A stretch of 64,000 nucleotides of DNA from Rhodocyclales bacterium (GCA_016192435.1 JACPUD010000007.1:62001-126000), one strand, 5' to 3'; shown: positions 47,614 to 57,882, counted from the stretch's first letter. Numbers and translations are program-made. The notes: generated from the sequence alone by a model not told the origin.

Positions 47614-49083
47614 ATGACCGAACAGTTCCTGATCAATTTCACGCCGCAGGAAACCCGCGTCGCCCTGCTGCAGCAGGGCGTGGTGCAGGAACTGCACATC
47701 GAGCGCACCGACGGCCGCGGCATCGTCGGCAACGTCTATCTCGGCCGCGTCGTGCGCGTGCTGCCCGGCATGCAGTCGGCATTCATCGAAATCGGCCTGG
47801 AGCGCACCGCCTTCCTGCACGTGGCCGACATCTGGAGCGAACGCCCGGCCGGCAACGGCCATGGCAACCACGAAACGCGCCCGATCGAACGCATCCTCAG
47901 CGAGGGGCAATCGCTGATGGTGCAGGTGCAGAAGGACCCGATCGGCACCAAGGGCGCACGGCTGACCACGCAGATCTCCATCGCCGGGCGCCTGCTGGTG
48001 CACCTGCCGCAGGACACCCACATCGGCATCTCGCAACGCATCGGCGAGGAAGCCGAGCGCGAGCGGCTGCGCGCCCGGATCCAGGCCCTGCTGCCGGCCG
48101 ACCAGCCCGGCGGCTACATCCTGCGCACCGTCGCCGCCGATGCCGGCGACGACGACCTGGCAGCCGACATCGCCTACCTGCGCCGCATCTGGCGCGAGAT
48201 CAAGAGCCGCAGCATCGGCGCTCTGCCGCCGATGCTGCTGCACCACGACCTGACCCTGGCGCAGCGCGTGCTGCGCGACCTGGTCAGCAGCGAAACCAGC
48301 GGCGTCATCATCGATTCGCGCGAGAACTTCCAGAAGCTGCAGAACTTCGCCCACGAATACGTGCCGCAGGTCGCCGACCGCCTGACGCACTACACCGGCG
48401 AGCGGCCGCTGTTCGACCTGCACGGCGTCGAGGATGAAATCCAGAAGGCGCTGGCGCGCCGCGTCGATCTCAAGTCGGGCGGCTACCTGATCTTCGACCA
48501 GACCGAGGCGATGACCACGGTCGACGTGAATACCGGCGGCTATGTCGGCTCGCGCAATTTCGACGACACGATTTTCAAGACCAATCTCGAAGCGGCGCAG
48601 ACCATCGCGCGCCAGCTCAGGCTGCGCAACCTGGGCGGCATCATCATCGCCGACTTCATCGACATGGAAGACGAGGAACACAAGGCAGCGGTGCTGGCCG
48701 AATTCAACAAGGCGCTGACGCGCGACCACACCCGCATCACGGTGTCCGGCTTCACCCAGCTCGGCCTGGTCGAGATGACCAGGAAGCGCACCCGCGAGAG
48801 CCTCGCCCACATCCTCTGCGAACCCTGCCCCACCTGCGGCGGGCGCGGCGAGGTGAAGACCGCGCAGACCGTCTGCTACGAAGTGCTGCGCGAACTGCTG
48901 CGCGAGGCACGGCAATTCACCGCGCGCGAAATGCGCGTGCTCGCCGCGCCGGCCGTGATCGACCTGTTTCTCGATGAAGAATCGCAGGCGCTGGCCATGC
49001 TGTCCGAGTTCATCGGCCTACCGATTTCGCTGCACGCGGAGAGCGGCTACACCCAGGAGCAGTTCGACATCGTATTGATGTAG
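47614..49083 (+). CDS. rng: ribonuclease G
   Basis: The 489-residue RNase E/G family protein starts MTEQFLINFTPQETRVALLQ. It contains an N-terminal S1 domain with GIVGNVYLGRVVRVLPGMQS. The catalytic DNase I-like part has MTTVDVNTGGYVG (metal Asp) and IIIADFIDMEDEEHK. The Zn-link Cys pair is CEPCPTCGGRGEV. It matures 16S rRNA and turns over mRNA. No RNase E-type C-terminal scaffold is present. Last gene of the operon. Confidence 0.95.
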   Translation: MTEQFLINFTPQETRVALLQQGVVQELHIERTDGRGIVGNVYLGRVVRVLPGMQSAFIEIGLERTAFLHVADIWSERPAGNGHGNHETRPIERILSEGQSLMVQVQKDPIGTKGARLTTQISIAGRLLVHLPQDTHIGISQRIGEEAERERLRARIQALLPADQPGGYILRTVAADAGDDDLAADIAYLRRIWREIKSRSIGALPPMLLHHDLTLAQRVLRDLVSSETSGVIIDSRENFQKLQNFAHEYVPQVADRLTHYTGERPLFDLHGVEDEIQKALARRVDLKSGGYLIFDQTEAMTTVDVNTGGYVGSRNFDDTIFKTNLEAAQTIARQLRLRNLGGIIIADFIDMEDEEHKAAVLAEFNKALTRDHTRITVSGFTQLGLVEMTRKRTRESLAHILCEPCPTCGGRGEVKTAQTVCYEVLRELLREARQFTAREMRVLAAPAVIDLFLDEESQALAMLSEFIGLPISLHAESGYTQEQFDIVLM

Positions 49084-49140
49084 CGTTAGCTTTCACGATG
49101 CGAGAAGCATCACCCCGCATCGTGAAAGCTAACGCCTTTT
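49083..49140 (+). terminator. strong intrinsic terminator of the rng operon
   Basis: Perfect 20-bp arms at 49083-49102 and 49116-49135 with a 13-base loop are followed by a short T-run (49137-49141). The left arm begins right at the rng stop codon. Confidence 0.9.
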
Positions 49141-49252
49141 TCAAACACCCGCCCCCCTTCGCCCCCCTCGCGGGGGTTCCTGGTTGGCTCGCTGCGCTCG
49201 AATGTCACAGGGCGCACTCATTTGTGTCTTTCACGTTAAAATCCGTCGCGAC

Positions 49253-49326
49253 GCGGGTGTCGTATAACGGCATTACCTCAGCTTCCCAAGCTGATGAAGA
49301 GGGTTCGACTCCCTTCACCCGCTCCA
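49253..49326 (+). tRNA. tRNA-Gly (CCC)
   Basis: A 74-base cloverleaf: acceptor GCGGGTG/CACCCGC, anticodon stem TCAGC/GCTGA with loop TTCCCAA, T-arm GGTTCGACTCC, encoded CCA. Confidence 0.95.
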
Positions 49327-49380
49327 GAAAAATCATCCCGGCCGGCCGCTGCGCCGGCGCGTCTTTCCAGCGAAATTCCG

Positions 49381-49815
49381 ATGGCGATCTGGCATACCAG
49401 CTTTCCCCTCGACGAGGCCAACCGGCGCGGCCAGGGCTGCGCCAACGGCCATCTCGGCATCGAGCTGATCGAGGCCGGCGAGGATTACCTGAAAGGGCGC
49501 ATGCCGGTCGACCAGCGCACCCGGCAGCCCGCGGGCGTGCTCCACGGCGGCGTCTCGCTGGTGCTGGCGGAGACCCTGACCTCCTGGGCCGCGGCTTTCG
49601 TCGTCGATCCCGAAAAATTCCACTGCGTCGGACAGGAAATCAACGCCAACCATGTGCGCGCCGCGGCAAGCGGCTGGGTCTATGGCGTGGCGCGGCCCTT
49701 GCATCTGGGACGCAGCAGCCACGTCTGGGATGTGCGCATCCATGACGAAGCGCAACGGCTGGTCTGCGTATCGCGCGTCACCATGGCCGTGCTGGCGACG
49801 CCGAACCGCTACTGA
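49381..49815 (+). CDS. hotdog-fold acyl-CoA thioesterase (YdiI/PaaI type)
   Basis: The 144-residue protein carries QPAGVLHGGVSLVLAETLTS with the catalytic Glu of the YdiI/MenI subfamily, then GQEINANHVRAAASGWVYGV and a terminal R.T.AVL. A cytosolic thioesterase on aryl- or acyl-CoA is expected; exact substrate unknown. ATG 49381 lies 54 bases after tRNA-Gly. It is monocistronic and convergent with the FecR-domain gene. Confidence 0.87.
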   Translation: MAIWHTSFPLDEANRRGQGCANGHLGIELIEAGEDYLKGRMPVDQRTRQPAGVLHGGVSLVLAETLTSWAAAFVVDPEKFHCVGQEINANHVRAAASGWVYGVARPLHLGRSSHVWDVRIHDEAQRLVCVSRVTMAVLATPNRY

Positions 49816-49857
49816 GAAGCGGGACGGGCACCGGCCCATCCCGCCGATCCGGGGCTG

Positions 49858-51093
49858 TTACTGCTGCGTGGTTTCGGCCTTGACCGCGATCCACTTGCCG
49901 GCGCGCAGTTCAATCGAGTACTGCTCCAGCGATTCGAAGCGATAGGGCTTGCCGGACATCTTGCCCTGCTCCACCACCACCGACCTCAGGCTGATGCGGT
50001 CGCAGGTCGTGCCGCCGGAGAGATCGGTCAGGCGCGCATCGGTCCACACGCGGCGCTGCTTGTAGTCCTTGAGCGCCTTCATGGCGGCGATGGTGCTCTG
50101 GGCCAGTTCGTCGCGCAGCAGATCGACGCTGGTCGTCTTGCCGTCCTTGTCCTTCACCGTGGCGCGTACCGCGGCGTCGGGCGCGAACATGGCGATGATC
50201 GCCTGCGCATCGCCTCTGGCGATCGCGCCGTCGAGTTGCGCCAGCCAGGTCTTGGCGACATCGGTCGGCGCACAGGCCGCCGCGGCGGCGGCGGCAGCGG
50301 GCGACTGGCGCCTTAGCTCAAGCTGCTTTTTGCTTTCCTGGTCGGCGGTCTGCGAATAACGATCGAGTTCGGGGTCGAATTCGCCGGGAACGTAGAAACT
50401 CGGCACCTTGTCGAGCAACACCGGCAACAGGATGGTCAGCAGCGCCCGCTCCTTGGTCTTGGCCGGCGCGCGCACGAAGCCGACCTTGCCCGGATCGATA
50501 TCAAGCGTGTTGTCGCCGACCTTCATGGTGGTTCCGCCGCGATTCACCTTGTCGTAGGTACCCTCCGGGTTGGAGGTCTCCCTGGCCAGTTCCGGCGACA
50601 GCACGTAGGGCTCATGGTCGGTGCCGCGAATGCCGATGGTGGCCGAAGCGGTAACAATGTTGTGCCCGGAACGGTTGGTCTGGGCAATCCAGCCGCTGAT
50701 CACGCGCAGCGAGCCGGTGACGAGCCGCATCGTGAAGCCGTCGGATGGCTTGTCCTCGGCGGCGAATTTTTCGGCGATGAATTCGGTGCCGGGACGCACC
50801 GCGACCACGCCTGCATCTTCGGTTCGCAGCACGGCCTCGGCCTGCGATGCGGCGCGCACGCGCTCGCCGACATAGACCGGGTCGCCCTCGCGCAGTTTCC
50901 TGCTGGCGTTGCCGTGTACCGCGGTGACCTCACCGCGCATGCGCCAGACCGTGGCGAAGCGGGTGGCGCCGGCCGCGGCCACGGCGGCAGCGGGATTCGA
51001 TATCGGCGCAGCCTGGCCCGGCGATGCCGCGCCCAAGAGCAAAAAACAAAGGCCCAGTACGCCAAACCCGGCGCGATTGAAAGTCCATTCCAT
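49858..51093 (-). CDS. exported FecR-domain protein with C-terminal SnoaL/NTF2-like domain
   Basis: The 411-residue protein has a signal peptide (GVLGLCFLLLGAASPGQAA). Residues about 45-190 are a FecR-type beta domain (GEVTAVHGNASRKLREGDPV...VGERV; ATIGIRGTDHEPYV). A middle region follows, with an Ala run (PAAAAAAAAC), and a C-terminal NTF2-like fold (VAKTWLAQLDGAIARGDAQA...). FecR domains outside iron signalling bind peptidoglycan- or cell-surface-associated ligands. ATG 51093 is chosen because AGGGAG lies just upstream. Function unknown. Confidence 0.75.
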   Translation of the reverse strand: MEWTFNRAGFGVLGLCFLLLGAASPGQAAPISNPAAAVAAAGATRFATVWRMRGEVTAVHGNASRKLREGDPVYVGERVRAASQAEAVLRTEDAGVVAVRPGTEFIAEKFAAEDKPSDGFTMRLVTGSLRVISGWIAQTNRSGHNIVTASATIGIRGTDHEPYVLSPELARETSNPEGTYDKVNRGGTTMKVGDNTLDIDPGKVGFVRAPAKTKERALLTILLPVLLDKVPSFYVPGEFDPELDRYSQTADQESKKQLELRRQSPAAAAAAAACAPTDVAKTWLAQLDGAIARGDAQAIIAMFAPDAAVRATVKDKDGKTTSVDLLRDELAQSTIAAMKALKDYKQRRVWTDARLTDLSGGTTCDRISLRSVVVEQGKMSGKPYRFESLEQYSIELRAGKWIAVKAETTQQ

Positions 51094-51308
51094 GATGCGC
51101 TCCCTAAGTGTCCGAAAATTCACGACTCATATTTTCATGAAAGCATACTTGCGGATCGACCGCCATGCAATTCTTGGCATCGCCCGCAAAATACCTGGCC
51201 CCGCCAACGGCCGCCGCGACCACCCGGCCGCCGGCCATATCCCATTTACAATCAACGGCCTGGGCGTCGGTCACGGTGCCAGCCCGGCACGACCGGGATT
51301 GCGCGGCT
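51094..51308. other. intergenic region (215 bases)
   Basis: Separates the FecR-domain gene from the zinc-ribbon gene. It contains the former's promoter and ribosome-binding site; nothing else is seen. Confidence 0.35.
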
Positions 51309-52034
51309 TCAGCGCCGCACCAGATTCCAGACCATCGCCACGCCGTCCAGCAGCAGGTCGCCGATGTCGGCATCGAGGGCGCCGCTGCGTTCACGCCGCT
51401 GCCGGCTGCGTTCGCGTTCGCTGAACAGGATCGCCTCGGCCAGCAGCGCCGGGGCCGGCGCGGCAGCCTGCTTCTGCGCAAGCTGCTGGTAGCCGGCCAG
51501 GGCCTGTTCGACCGCCTGCGGGTCGAGGATCGCGATCGGCGCGCGGCAGTGGCCGCAGGCGCTTTCCTTGCGGATATCCACCGCCGCGCCGCAACCGGTG
51601 CAGTGCACCACGCCGATGCGGGCGCTGATTTCCTTGATTTCGGCGCCGCTCAACTGGCGCACGAAGCCCTTCTCGATCATGAACTGGCCAAAACTGATGA
51701 AGCGGCCGTGCTGGCCGCAGCGCAGGTAGTTGAACAGGCCGCTCTTGACCCGGTCCTGCGAATGGATCAGGCGCTCGCCGCAGCGTGGGCAGCGCAAGGG
51801 ATTCGCCAGCGGCAGGCGCTGGTCGTCGCGGTGCTGGTGGATCAGGCGGAACAGTTCGACGACGCCGGCCGGCGCGAGCTGCAGGCTCTCGTAGTCGTCG
51901 AACCAGATGCCCTGGCAGGCGAAGCAGAGGTCGAGCTCGACGTTGCCGTTGAGCTTGCGCGGGAAGCGCTGTGCGCTCATCGGCGCGCGGCAGGAGGGGC
52001 AGGCGCTGGGGACGGGCGACGGCATGGCATTCAT
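51309..52034 (-). CDS. multi-zinc-ribbon protein (TFIIB-type ribbon)
   Basis: About 241 residues from ATG 52034 (MNAMPSPVPSACPSCRAPMS). Four Cys pairs are visible: CPSCRAPM with LCFACQGIWFDDYE (zf-TFIIB ribbon, the G(I/V)WFD motif), CPRCGERL, then CTGCGAAVD with CGHCRAPI. A C-terminal charged region follows, with the segment IGDLLLDGVAMVWNLVRR. No enzymatic motif. Family function unknown; soluble, cytoplasmic. Confidence 0.75.
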   Translation of the reverse strand: MNAMPSPVPSACPSCRAPMSAQRFPRKLNGNVELDLCFACQGIWFDDYESLQLAPAGVVELFRLIHQHRDDQRLPLANPLRCPRCGERLIHSQDRVKSGLFNYLRCGQHGRFISFGQFMIEKGFVRQLSGAEIKEISARIGVVHCTGCGAAVDIRKESACGHCRAPIAILDPQAVEQALAGYQQLAQKQAAAPAPALLAEAILFSERERSRQRRERSGALDADIGDLLLDGVAMVWNLVRR

Positions 52035-52098
52035 CAGGGCATGGTCCGCGACGACTGCGTCGCCCGCGCCGGATCGAGCCTGCGCTGCATCGACGCAG

Positions 52099-52734
52099 TC
52101 AGTACCCGCTTCTGCCGCTGCCCGTGCTGCCGCCGCTGTCGGCGGCAAGGGGACGGATGACGCCGCAGGCCACGCGCTTGCCCGAATTGCCGGCCGGCTG
52201 CGACCGGTAGTCGTCGGGATCGGCATGGACCACCACGCTGCGCTGGAGAATGCCGCCGGGTCCCTGGGTCAGCGACAGCATATCCACCTCGGCGGATAGT
52301 GTCGCCTTGCCGCTAGCGTCGGCTACCAGATTAGGCATGTCGCCGGCATGACGGTCATTGCCGCCGTGATGGCCGTGCGGCCTGCCGGCGGGGTTGAAGT
52401 GGCCCTTGGCGCTGCTGGCATCGGGCGCGCTGCAATCGCCGGCTTCGTGCACGTGGAAGCCGTGCTGGCCCGGCGTCAGACCGGCAACGCGGGCTTCGAC
52501 GCGCAGTTTCTGGCCGACGGCATGGAAGTCGACCGTGCCGCTGACGCTGCTGCCGGAGCGCGGCTCAAGCGTCGCGCTGGCCTTCGGCCCGGCGGCTTCC
52601 ATGCCGGCGCAGGCGGTGAGCAGGCTGCCCGCCGCGGCGAGGGCGGCGATGCGCTTGATGGTGTCGATGCTGGCGTAAATCGTGGCGTAATGGGTGACCA
52701 AATTGCTCTGCAGAAAGCTGCGGTGCGTTGTCAT
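52099..52734 (-). CDS. sodC: Cu/Zn superoxide dismutase, lipoprotein
   Basis: The 211-residue protein has a lipobox (GSLLTACAG) after an N-terminal hydrophobic segment, so it is anchored in the periplasm. Metal-binding residues are in HGFHVHEAGDCSAPDA, GHFNPAGRPHGHHGG, HAGDMPNLVAD and VVVHADPDDY; the disulfide Cys pair is in GDC and VACGVI. It dismutates superoxide. The start ATG 52734 follows GAGGAGCTAATC. Lies just downstream of the selC gene on the same strand. Confidence 0.94.
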   Translation of the reverse strand: MTTHRSFLQSNLVTHYATIYASIDTIKRIAALAAAGSLLTACAGMEAAGPKASATLEPRSGSSVSGTVDFHAVGQKLRVEARVAGLTPGQHGFHVHEAGDCSAPDASSAKGHFNPAGRPHGHHGGNDRHAGDMPNLVADASGKATLSAEVDMLSLTQGPGGILQRSVVVHADPDDYRSQPAGNSGKRVACGVIRPLAADSGGSTGSGRSGY

Positions 52735-52754
52735 GATTAGCTCCTCGCGTCGGG

Positions 52755-52850
52755 TGGCGGAAAAGAGCGGGAGTCGAACCCACCCGGGACCGCATGGCGA
52801 CCCCTGCCGGTTTTGAAGACCGGCCATCCCACCGGGGAACCTTCTCTTCC
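52755..52850 (-). tRNA. selC: tRNA-Sec (selenocysteine, UCA)
   Basis: About 96 bases including CCA. Read on the minus strand it begins GGAAGAGAAGG and has the long acceptor arm, anticodon loop CTTCAAA (UCA), a long variable arm (GGGGTCGCCATGCGGTCCC) and T-loop GGTTCGACTCC. This is the bacterial SelC form. It lies 7 bases after the selB stop. Confidence 0.96.
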
Positions 52851-52857
52851 GTGTTGT

Positions 52858-54801
52858 CTAGTTATTTAGCCATGCGTGGGTGGCAACGGTGCTGCGCAAT
52901 ACGTGTTCGTCACGCACGCGACGAGTGTAGCCGATGCGGTCGAAGAATTCGAGGATGTGGATCGCCACCTTGCGTCCGCCGCCGATGCGGTCGCGCAGAT
53001 CGGCGGCGCGTGCCGCGCCCTGCGCCGCATCGAGCTCGGCGACGACGGCAGCCAGTTGCGCCACGGCCTGCGCGGTGAAGTAGTGGTCGTGCGCCACCGG
53101 GTAGAGTTCGCCGGCGCGCGCCAGGCGGCGGAACAGCTGGCGCACCTCTTCCTCGGCGGTGCACGAGTCGCGCGCCACGTCGCGCACGCGCGGCGGGCCG
53201 AAAGGCTGCGCGGCGAGCAGCGGCTGCAGCGCGGCGAACAGCTCGCTGTCGCCGGCGTTGAGGCTGGCCCGGTGCGCCGGCAGGTGCAGCCAGGCGCGCG
53301 TCGCGGCGAGGCGGCCGGCCGCCAGCAGTTCGGCCGCCAGCGCGTCGAAGGCGGCACGCGCCAGCGTCGGCAGGGTCAGCCGGCGCAGGCGCTCGCGCTC
53401 GACCCCGACCATGTCCGGCGCACGCAGGTGCTCGGTGGCGAGCGCTGCCAGCAGACGCTCGCCCAGCGCCTGCCAGCCAGCGGCGGAAAAGCCGATCAGG
53501 TCTTCGCTGCTGCGCACCAGGCGCAGGCCGGCGGCTCGCCACAGCGCCGCGGCCGCATCCTCGGCCAGATTCCAGTTGGCGGCGAAGCGGTCGAGATCGA
53601 CGCCCGTCGCCGCCTGCCCGGCCTGCAGCTGCAGACTGAGCGCCGGATCGTCGTCGCGCAGGGCGGCGAGCAGCGCCAGCCGGGCCGGACTGCGCTTGTG
53701 GCGCGCGGGCGGAAAGCAGTCGAGCACGCGCCCGCCGGCGACGTTGCGCCGGGCCGCTGCGTCGCGCAGCACGAAGCGGTCGCCGCGCACCGCGAGGGTC
53801 TCGCGATCGAGCAGGATTTCGGCCAGCGCCGTGGCGCCGGGCGCGATCTGCGCGCCCTCCAGCAGCGCGACGCGGGCGGTGATGTCGGCCGCGCCCAGAT
53901 GCAGATGCACCGGCGTCCAGTGGCGCAGCGCCGGCTGCGTCGGCGGCACCCGCAGCTCGGCCTGGAACCGTTTCAGCGGACTCGCCGCGGCGGGTTCGAC
54001 GACCCACATGCCGCGCTCTATGTCCTTCTTCTCGAAATCGCCGGCGAGCGCCAGCGCACAGCGCTCGCCGGCCTGGCCATGCTGCGCCGGGCGGTCCTGC
54101 ACGTGCAGGCTTTTGACCCGCGCCCTGATTCCGCCATAATTGCCGCGTTGCGTGGGGGCGATGACCACCGTGTCGCCAGCGCCAACTCTTCCCGCGCCGG
54201 CCGTGCCGGTGACCACCGAGCCGATGCCCGGGAGCGTGAAGCAGCGATCGATGGCGAGGCGGAAGCGGCCGGGGCTGGAAGCATCGGCGCTGCGCGCCTG
54301 GTGCGCCGCCGCCGTGTCGAGGTGGGCGCGCAACTCGGCGACGCCGGCGCCGTTCGTCGCCGACAGCGCGAACACCGGGCTGCCCTGCAGGCGCGTGGCA
54401 GCCAGCAGGGCGTCGATCTCCTCGCGCGCCGCGGCAATGCGCGCCGCATCCACCGCATCGCACTTGGTCAGCGCCACCGCGCCGCGATCGAGACCGAGCA
54501 GGTCGAGCAGTTCCAGGTGCTCGCGCGTCTGCGGCATCGGGCCGTCGTCGGCGGCGACCACCAGCAGCACGAAGTCGATGCCGGTGGCGCCGGCCAGCAT
54601 GTTGTGGATCAGCTTCTCGTGGCCGGGCACGTCGATGAAACCGAGCACCGATCCATCGGCCTGCGGCACGTAGGCGTAGCCGAGGTCGAGCGTTATGCCG
54701 CGCGCCTTCTCCTGCGGCAGGCGGTCGGCATCGACGCCGGTGAGCGCCTTGACCAGCGTGGTCTTGCCGTGGTCGATGTGGCCCGCGGTGCCGATAATCA
54801 T
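52858..54801 (-). CDS. selB: selenocysteine-specific elongation factor
   Basis: The 647-residue GTPase has [20 protein letters not shown] (G1), a [21 protein letters not shown]3 block and LTKCD (G4), followed by beta-barrel domains and C-terminal winged helices that bind SECIS mRNA hairpins. It delivers Sec-tRNA to recoded UGA. selC lies directly downstream, and selA about 1.65 kb upstream on the same strand, with two unrelated genes between them. Confidence 0.96.
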   Translation of the reverse strand: MIIGTAGHIDHGKTTLVKALTGVDADRLPQEKARGITLDLGYAYVPQADGSVLGFIDVPGHEKLIHNMLAGATGIDFVLLVVAADDGPMPQTREHLELLDLLGLDRGAVALTKCDAVDAARIAAAREEIDALLAATRLQGSPVFALSATNGAGVAELRAHLDTAAAHQARSADASSPGRFRLAIDRCFTLPGIGSVVTGTAGAGRVGAGDTVVIAPTQRGNYGGIRARVKSLHVQDRPAQHGQAGERCALALAGDFEKKDIERGMWVVEPAAASPLKRFQAELRVPPTQPALRHWTPVHLHLGAADITARVALLEGAQIAPGATALAEILLDRETLAVRGDRFVLRDAAARRNVAGGRVLDCFPPARHKRSPARLALLAALRDDDPALSLQLQAGQAATGVDLDRFAANWNLAEDAAAALWRAAGLRLVRSSEDLIGFSAAGWQALGERLLAALATEHLRAPDMVGVERERLRRLTLPTLARAAFDALAAELLAAGRLAATRAWLHLPAHRASLNAGDSELFAALQPLLAAQPFGPPRVRDVARDSCTAEEEVRQLFRRLARAGELYPVAHDHYFTAQAVAQLAAVVAELDAAQGAARAADLRDRIGGGRKVAIHILEFFDRIGYTRRVRDEHVLRSTVATHAWLNN

Positions 54802-54811
54802 TTGCCGATAA

Positions 54812-55912
54812 TCATGTGGCAGTGGTTTCCTTCGAACTCAGCTTGTACACGAAGCTCGCCGGGTCGAGGCTGTCGAGCCGGCCCGTCTCGTTCTCGGCCT
54901 GGGGATACATCAGGAAGGGAAGCTTCGCACCGCGCGAACCCGGCAGCTTGAGGTCGTGGGCAAAGTTGTAGGCCAGCCAGTTCATCTCCCAGGCGCCGAA
55001 AAGTTTTTGCCGCGCGGCGACCACGATCTCGTCCTTCAGGCTGAGTCCCGGCTTTTCCTCGAGCACCACCTTGCGCACGTCGGCCGGGTCCACCGGCACC
55101 CAGCCGAAGTGCGCCAGCCAGACTTCCGCCCGGCAGTGCTGGGCGCGGCTGATGTCGCCGCTCTTGCCCAGGCTCTTGTAGCCGAAGCGCGAATCGGCGA
55201 CGCGCACGCCATACACGTCGCGCGCCGGCAGGCCGATGGCGCGGGCCAGGCCGACGTAGAGCGCGTTCAAATCGGCGCACTTGCCGGAAAGATTGCCTGT
55301 TTCGAGCATGCCGCGGATGTCGCCGGTGCCGCAGCCGCGCGTCTTCGGATTGCGCTCGGTATTGTCCACCACCCACTCGTAGATGGCGCGGGCCTGGTCG
55401 AGATCGCTCCTGGCACCCCTGGTGATTTCGACCGCAGTCTTGCGCACGATGCCGCCGGTCGGCAGCAGTTCGGTGGCGCGCGTATAGAGCGCGCGGCTGG
55501 CGCGGTCGAGGTCGGCGACCTTGCCCGGCCGGGCCAGATCGATGGCGCGGTCGCGCGCGGCAAAGCGGCTCACGACTTCCAACACCGGCGCCGGCTCGCC
55601 GGCGTCCCATTGCGCGACCAGCATCTGCGCGCCATAGATCGGGTCGCGCACTTGCTGCACGGCGGCGGCGTTGCCCTGCCAGAGGTTGCCCATGGGCTGT
55701 ATCCAGGCTGCATCGTCCACGGCAGGCAGCGGCAGCCAGGCGCGCGGCGCACCGCTGGCGGCCGAGAGTTCGAGGCGGCTGGTGACTTCGAACACGCGCC
55801 AGCCGTGGGCGGGGTCGGGATTGAAGCCGCCTGCGGCGGCGAAAGAGAAACGCGGTGCGGCCAGCGCCGCGGCAGACAGCGAAGCGGTCTTGATGAAAGT
55901 GCGACGGTCCAT
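54812..55912 (-). CDS. exported transglutaminase-like cysteine protease-fold protein
   Basis: The 366-residue protein starts MDRRTFIKTASLSAAALAAP, a signal of twin-arginine-like type (RRTFIK). The transglutaminase core has GNLSGKCADLNALYVGLARA (catalytic Cys), RAQHCRAEVWLAHFGWVPVD (His and Asp). Such domains act as peptidases or in peptide cross-linking in the periplasm; substrate unknown. It lies 10 bases upstream of selB and 15 bases downstream of the TlpA-like gene, so it is in the selA-selB transcription unit. Confidence 0.85.
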   Translation of the reverse strand: MDRRTFIKTASLSAAALAAPRFSFAAAGGFNPDPAHGWRVFEVTSRLELSAASGAPRAWLPLPAVDDAAWIQPMGNLWQGNAAAVQQVRDPIYGAQMLVAQWDAGEPAPVLEVVSRFAARDRAIDLARPGKVADLDRASRALYTRATELLPTGGIVRKTAVEITRGARSDLDQARAIYEWVVDNTERNPKTRGCGTGDIRGMLETGNLSGKCADLNALYVGLARAIGLPARDVYGVRVADSRFGYKSLGKSGDISRAQHCRAEVWLAHFGWVPVDPADVRKVVLEEKPGLSLKDEIVVAARQKLFGAWEMNWLAYNFAHDLKLPGSRGAKLPFLMYPQAENETGRLDSLDPASFVYKLSSKETTAT

Positions 55913-55927
55913 GGTTATCTCCGGGGG

Positions 55928-56455
55928 TTAGTTGATGAGTCTAGTTATTTGTCTGTCGATGACGGGCGCATCCCAGTCGATGGCGCCCGTGCCGCGCAAG
56001 ACGACGCGATGGCGGCGATCGAGGACGACGGAAGTCGGCAGCACGCGTGCGTCCCAGGCGCGGCTGATGGTTTGCTCGCGGTCGTGCAGCACCGGCAGGG
56101 CCTGCTTCTCGGGCAGGGTTTCCCAGAGGAAGTCATCTACCCGTTTGGCATTGTCGGCGACGGCGACCGTCAGCACGACGAGGCCCCGCGCCTGCCAGCG
56201 CGTGGCGAGACGCGCCAGCGAGGGCATTTCCTCGCGACAGGGTTCGCACCAGGTGGCCCAGAAGTTGATCACCACGGGCTGGCCCTTGTGCTGCGCCAGC
56301 AACTGCGCAAGGCGCCGGTCCGCGCCGGCCGGCGCGCCGCGCGGCGCGACCGGCTTGAGCACGGCGCCGTCGGCGGCGGCGAACAGCGGCAACTGCGGCA
56401 GCAGCCAGAGCGGCGGCAGCGCCGCCGCCAGCCTGAAGAAGTCGCGGCGCCTCAT
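55928..56455 (-). CDS. TlpA/ResA-like thioredoxin-fold exported protein
   Basis: The 175-residue protein starts [20 protein letters not shown] (possible Tat signal). The thioredoxin fold contains [20 protein letters not shown], with the CEPC active site, and a cis-Pro region in [17 protein letters not shown]. It is a periplasmic thiol-disulfide oxidoreductase, perhaps for cytochrome c or CuA-site maturation. The ATG overlaps the selA stop by 4 bases, which suggests coupling; a role in handling selenoprotein or periplasmic thiols is speculation. Confidence 0.9.
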   Translation of the reverse strand: MRRRDFFRLAAALPPLWLLPQLPLFAAADGAVLKPVAPRGAPAGADRRLAQLLAQHKGQPVVINFWATWCEPCREEMPSLARLATRWQARGLVVLTVAVADNAKRVDDFLWETLPEKQALPVLHDREQTISRAWDARVLPTSVVLDRRHRVVLRGTGAIDWDAPVIDRQITRLIN

Positions 56456-57882
56456 GCTGGCGCCTGTCCGCCCAGCGCCGCGGGCAGTCCCGCCAGCGTC
56501 GCGGCGAATTCGTCTTCCTCGCGCGCTTCCAGGCAGCGCAGGTCGAGCAGCAGCGCGCCGTCCTCGATGCGGCCGATCAGCGGCTTGGGCAGGGCGCGCA
56601 GGCTCCGCTCGATGCGATTCAGCACGCCGCCGCGCCGCGCCTGCGGCCGGATCGCGAAGCCGGCCGAGGGCAGGCGGTCGACCGGCAGGGAACCGGCGCC
56701 GATCTGCGAATTGAGGGCGACGATTTCCACGCTCACCGGCTGTCCCTGCAATGCCGCCTGCAGCGCCGGCAGCAGGCGCGCGGCCTGGGCCTCGATTTCG
56801 GCCGCGGGACGCGTCAGTTGGCGCAGCGCGGTGAGGCGCAGGTGCAGGCGGTCGGGGTCGCGGTAGAGGCCGAGCACGGCTTCGAGCGCCGCCAGCGTCA
56901 GCTTGCCGACGCGCAGCACGCGCTTCAGCGGATTTTTCTTTATTTTCGCGATGAGGTCCTTGCGCCCTACCAGCAGGCCGGCCTGCGGCCCGCCCAGCAG
57001 CTTGTCGCCGGAGAAGCAGACCAGGTCGGCGCCGGCGGCGATCGCCTCGGCCGGTGTCGGCTCGTGCGGCAGGCGGTAGGCGGCCAGATCGACCAGCGTG
57101 CCGCTGCCCAGATCGACCACGAAGGGAAGATTGTGCTGGTGCGCCAGCGCGGCGAGTTCGGCCTGCGGCACGGCGTGGGTGTAACCGTGGATCGCATAGT
57201 TGCTGGCGTGCACCTTCATCAGCAGCGCCGTGCGCGCGCCGGCGATCGCCTCGGCGAAATCCGCCAGGTGGGTGCGGTTGGTGGTGCCGACTTCGACCAG
57301 CTTCGCTCCGGCGCGGCTCATGATGTCGGGCAGGCGGAAGGCGCCGCCGATTTCGATCAGCTCGCCGCGCGAAACGATCACCTGCTTCTTCTGCGCCAGG
57401 GTGTTGAGCAGCAGGAACACCGCCGCGGCATTGTTGTTCACCACCGTCGCGGCTGCGGCGCCGGTAAGTTCGCAAAGCAGGTCCTCGACCACGCCGTCGC
57501 GGTCGCCGCGAGCGCCGGATTCGAGGTCGTATTCCAGCGCGCAGGGCCAGCGCGCGGCAACGATCAGCGCCTGCACGGCTTCCTCGGGCAGCGGCGCGCG
57601 ACCGAGGTTGGTGTGCAGCACGGTGCCGCTCAAGTTGAACACGGGGCGCAGTCTGGGGCGCATCCTCGCCGTGACGCCAGCGCCAACCTCATTGATCAAT
57701 GCGGCACTCAGCGCCGCGTCGTCGGGCAGCGGCGCGCCCTGCCTGAGCTCGCTGCGCGCCGCGGCCAGCACCGCGCGAATGCCGCCGGCGACCACGGCGT
57801 GGCCGTGCACGTCGACCAGCGCGGCAAGCGCCGGCGCGGACAACAGGCGGTCGACGGAAGGAAGTTGCGACAGTGGATTCAT
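56452..57882 (-). CDS. selA: L-seryl-tRNA(Sec) selenium transferase
   Basis: The 476-residue PLP enzyme converts Ser-tRNA(Sec) to Sec-tRNA(Sec) using selenophosphate. The catalytic Lys lies in [40 protein letters not shown], then [15 protein letters not shown], are family blocks. ATG 57882 ([14 protein letters not shown]) is preferred to an upstream start. It is the first gene of the selA-tlpA-like-transglutaminase-selB-selC unit. selD is not in the window. Confidence 0.96.
   Translation of the reverse strand: MNPLSQLPSVDRLLSAPALAALVDVHGHAVVAGGIRAVLAAARSELRQGAPLPDDAALSAALINEVGAGVTARMRPRLRPVFNLSGTVLHTNLGRAPLPEEAVQALIVAARWPCALEYDLESGARGDRDGVVEDLLCELTGAAAATVVNNNAAAVFLLLNTLAQKKQVIVSRGELIEIGGAFRLPDIMSRAGAKLVEVGTTNRTHLADFAEAIAGARTALLMKVHASNYAIHGYTHAVPQAELAALAHQHNLPFVVDLGSGTLVDLAAYRLPHEPTPAEAIAAGADLVCFSGDKLLGGPQAGLLVGRKDLIAKIKKNPLKRVLRVGKLTLAALEAVLGLYRDPDRLHLRLTALRQLTRPAAEIEAQAARLLPALQAALQGQPVSVEIVALNSQIGAGSLPVDRLPSAGFAIRPQARRGGVLNRIERSLRALPKPLIGRIEDGALLLDLRCLEAREEDEFAATLAGLPAALGGQAPA

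Noticed and set aside
52876-54951. 691-codon open frame antisense to selB
   Set aside because: Long antisense frames are expected at this GC content; selB has all GTPase motifs.
54956-56866. 636-codon open frame antisense to the transglutaminase, TlpA-like and selA genes
   Set aside because: Arg/Gln/Gly-rich shadow frame with no recognisable motif.
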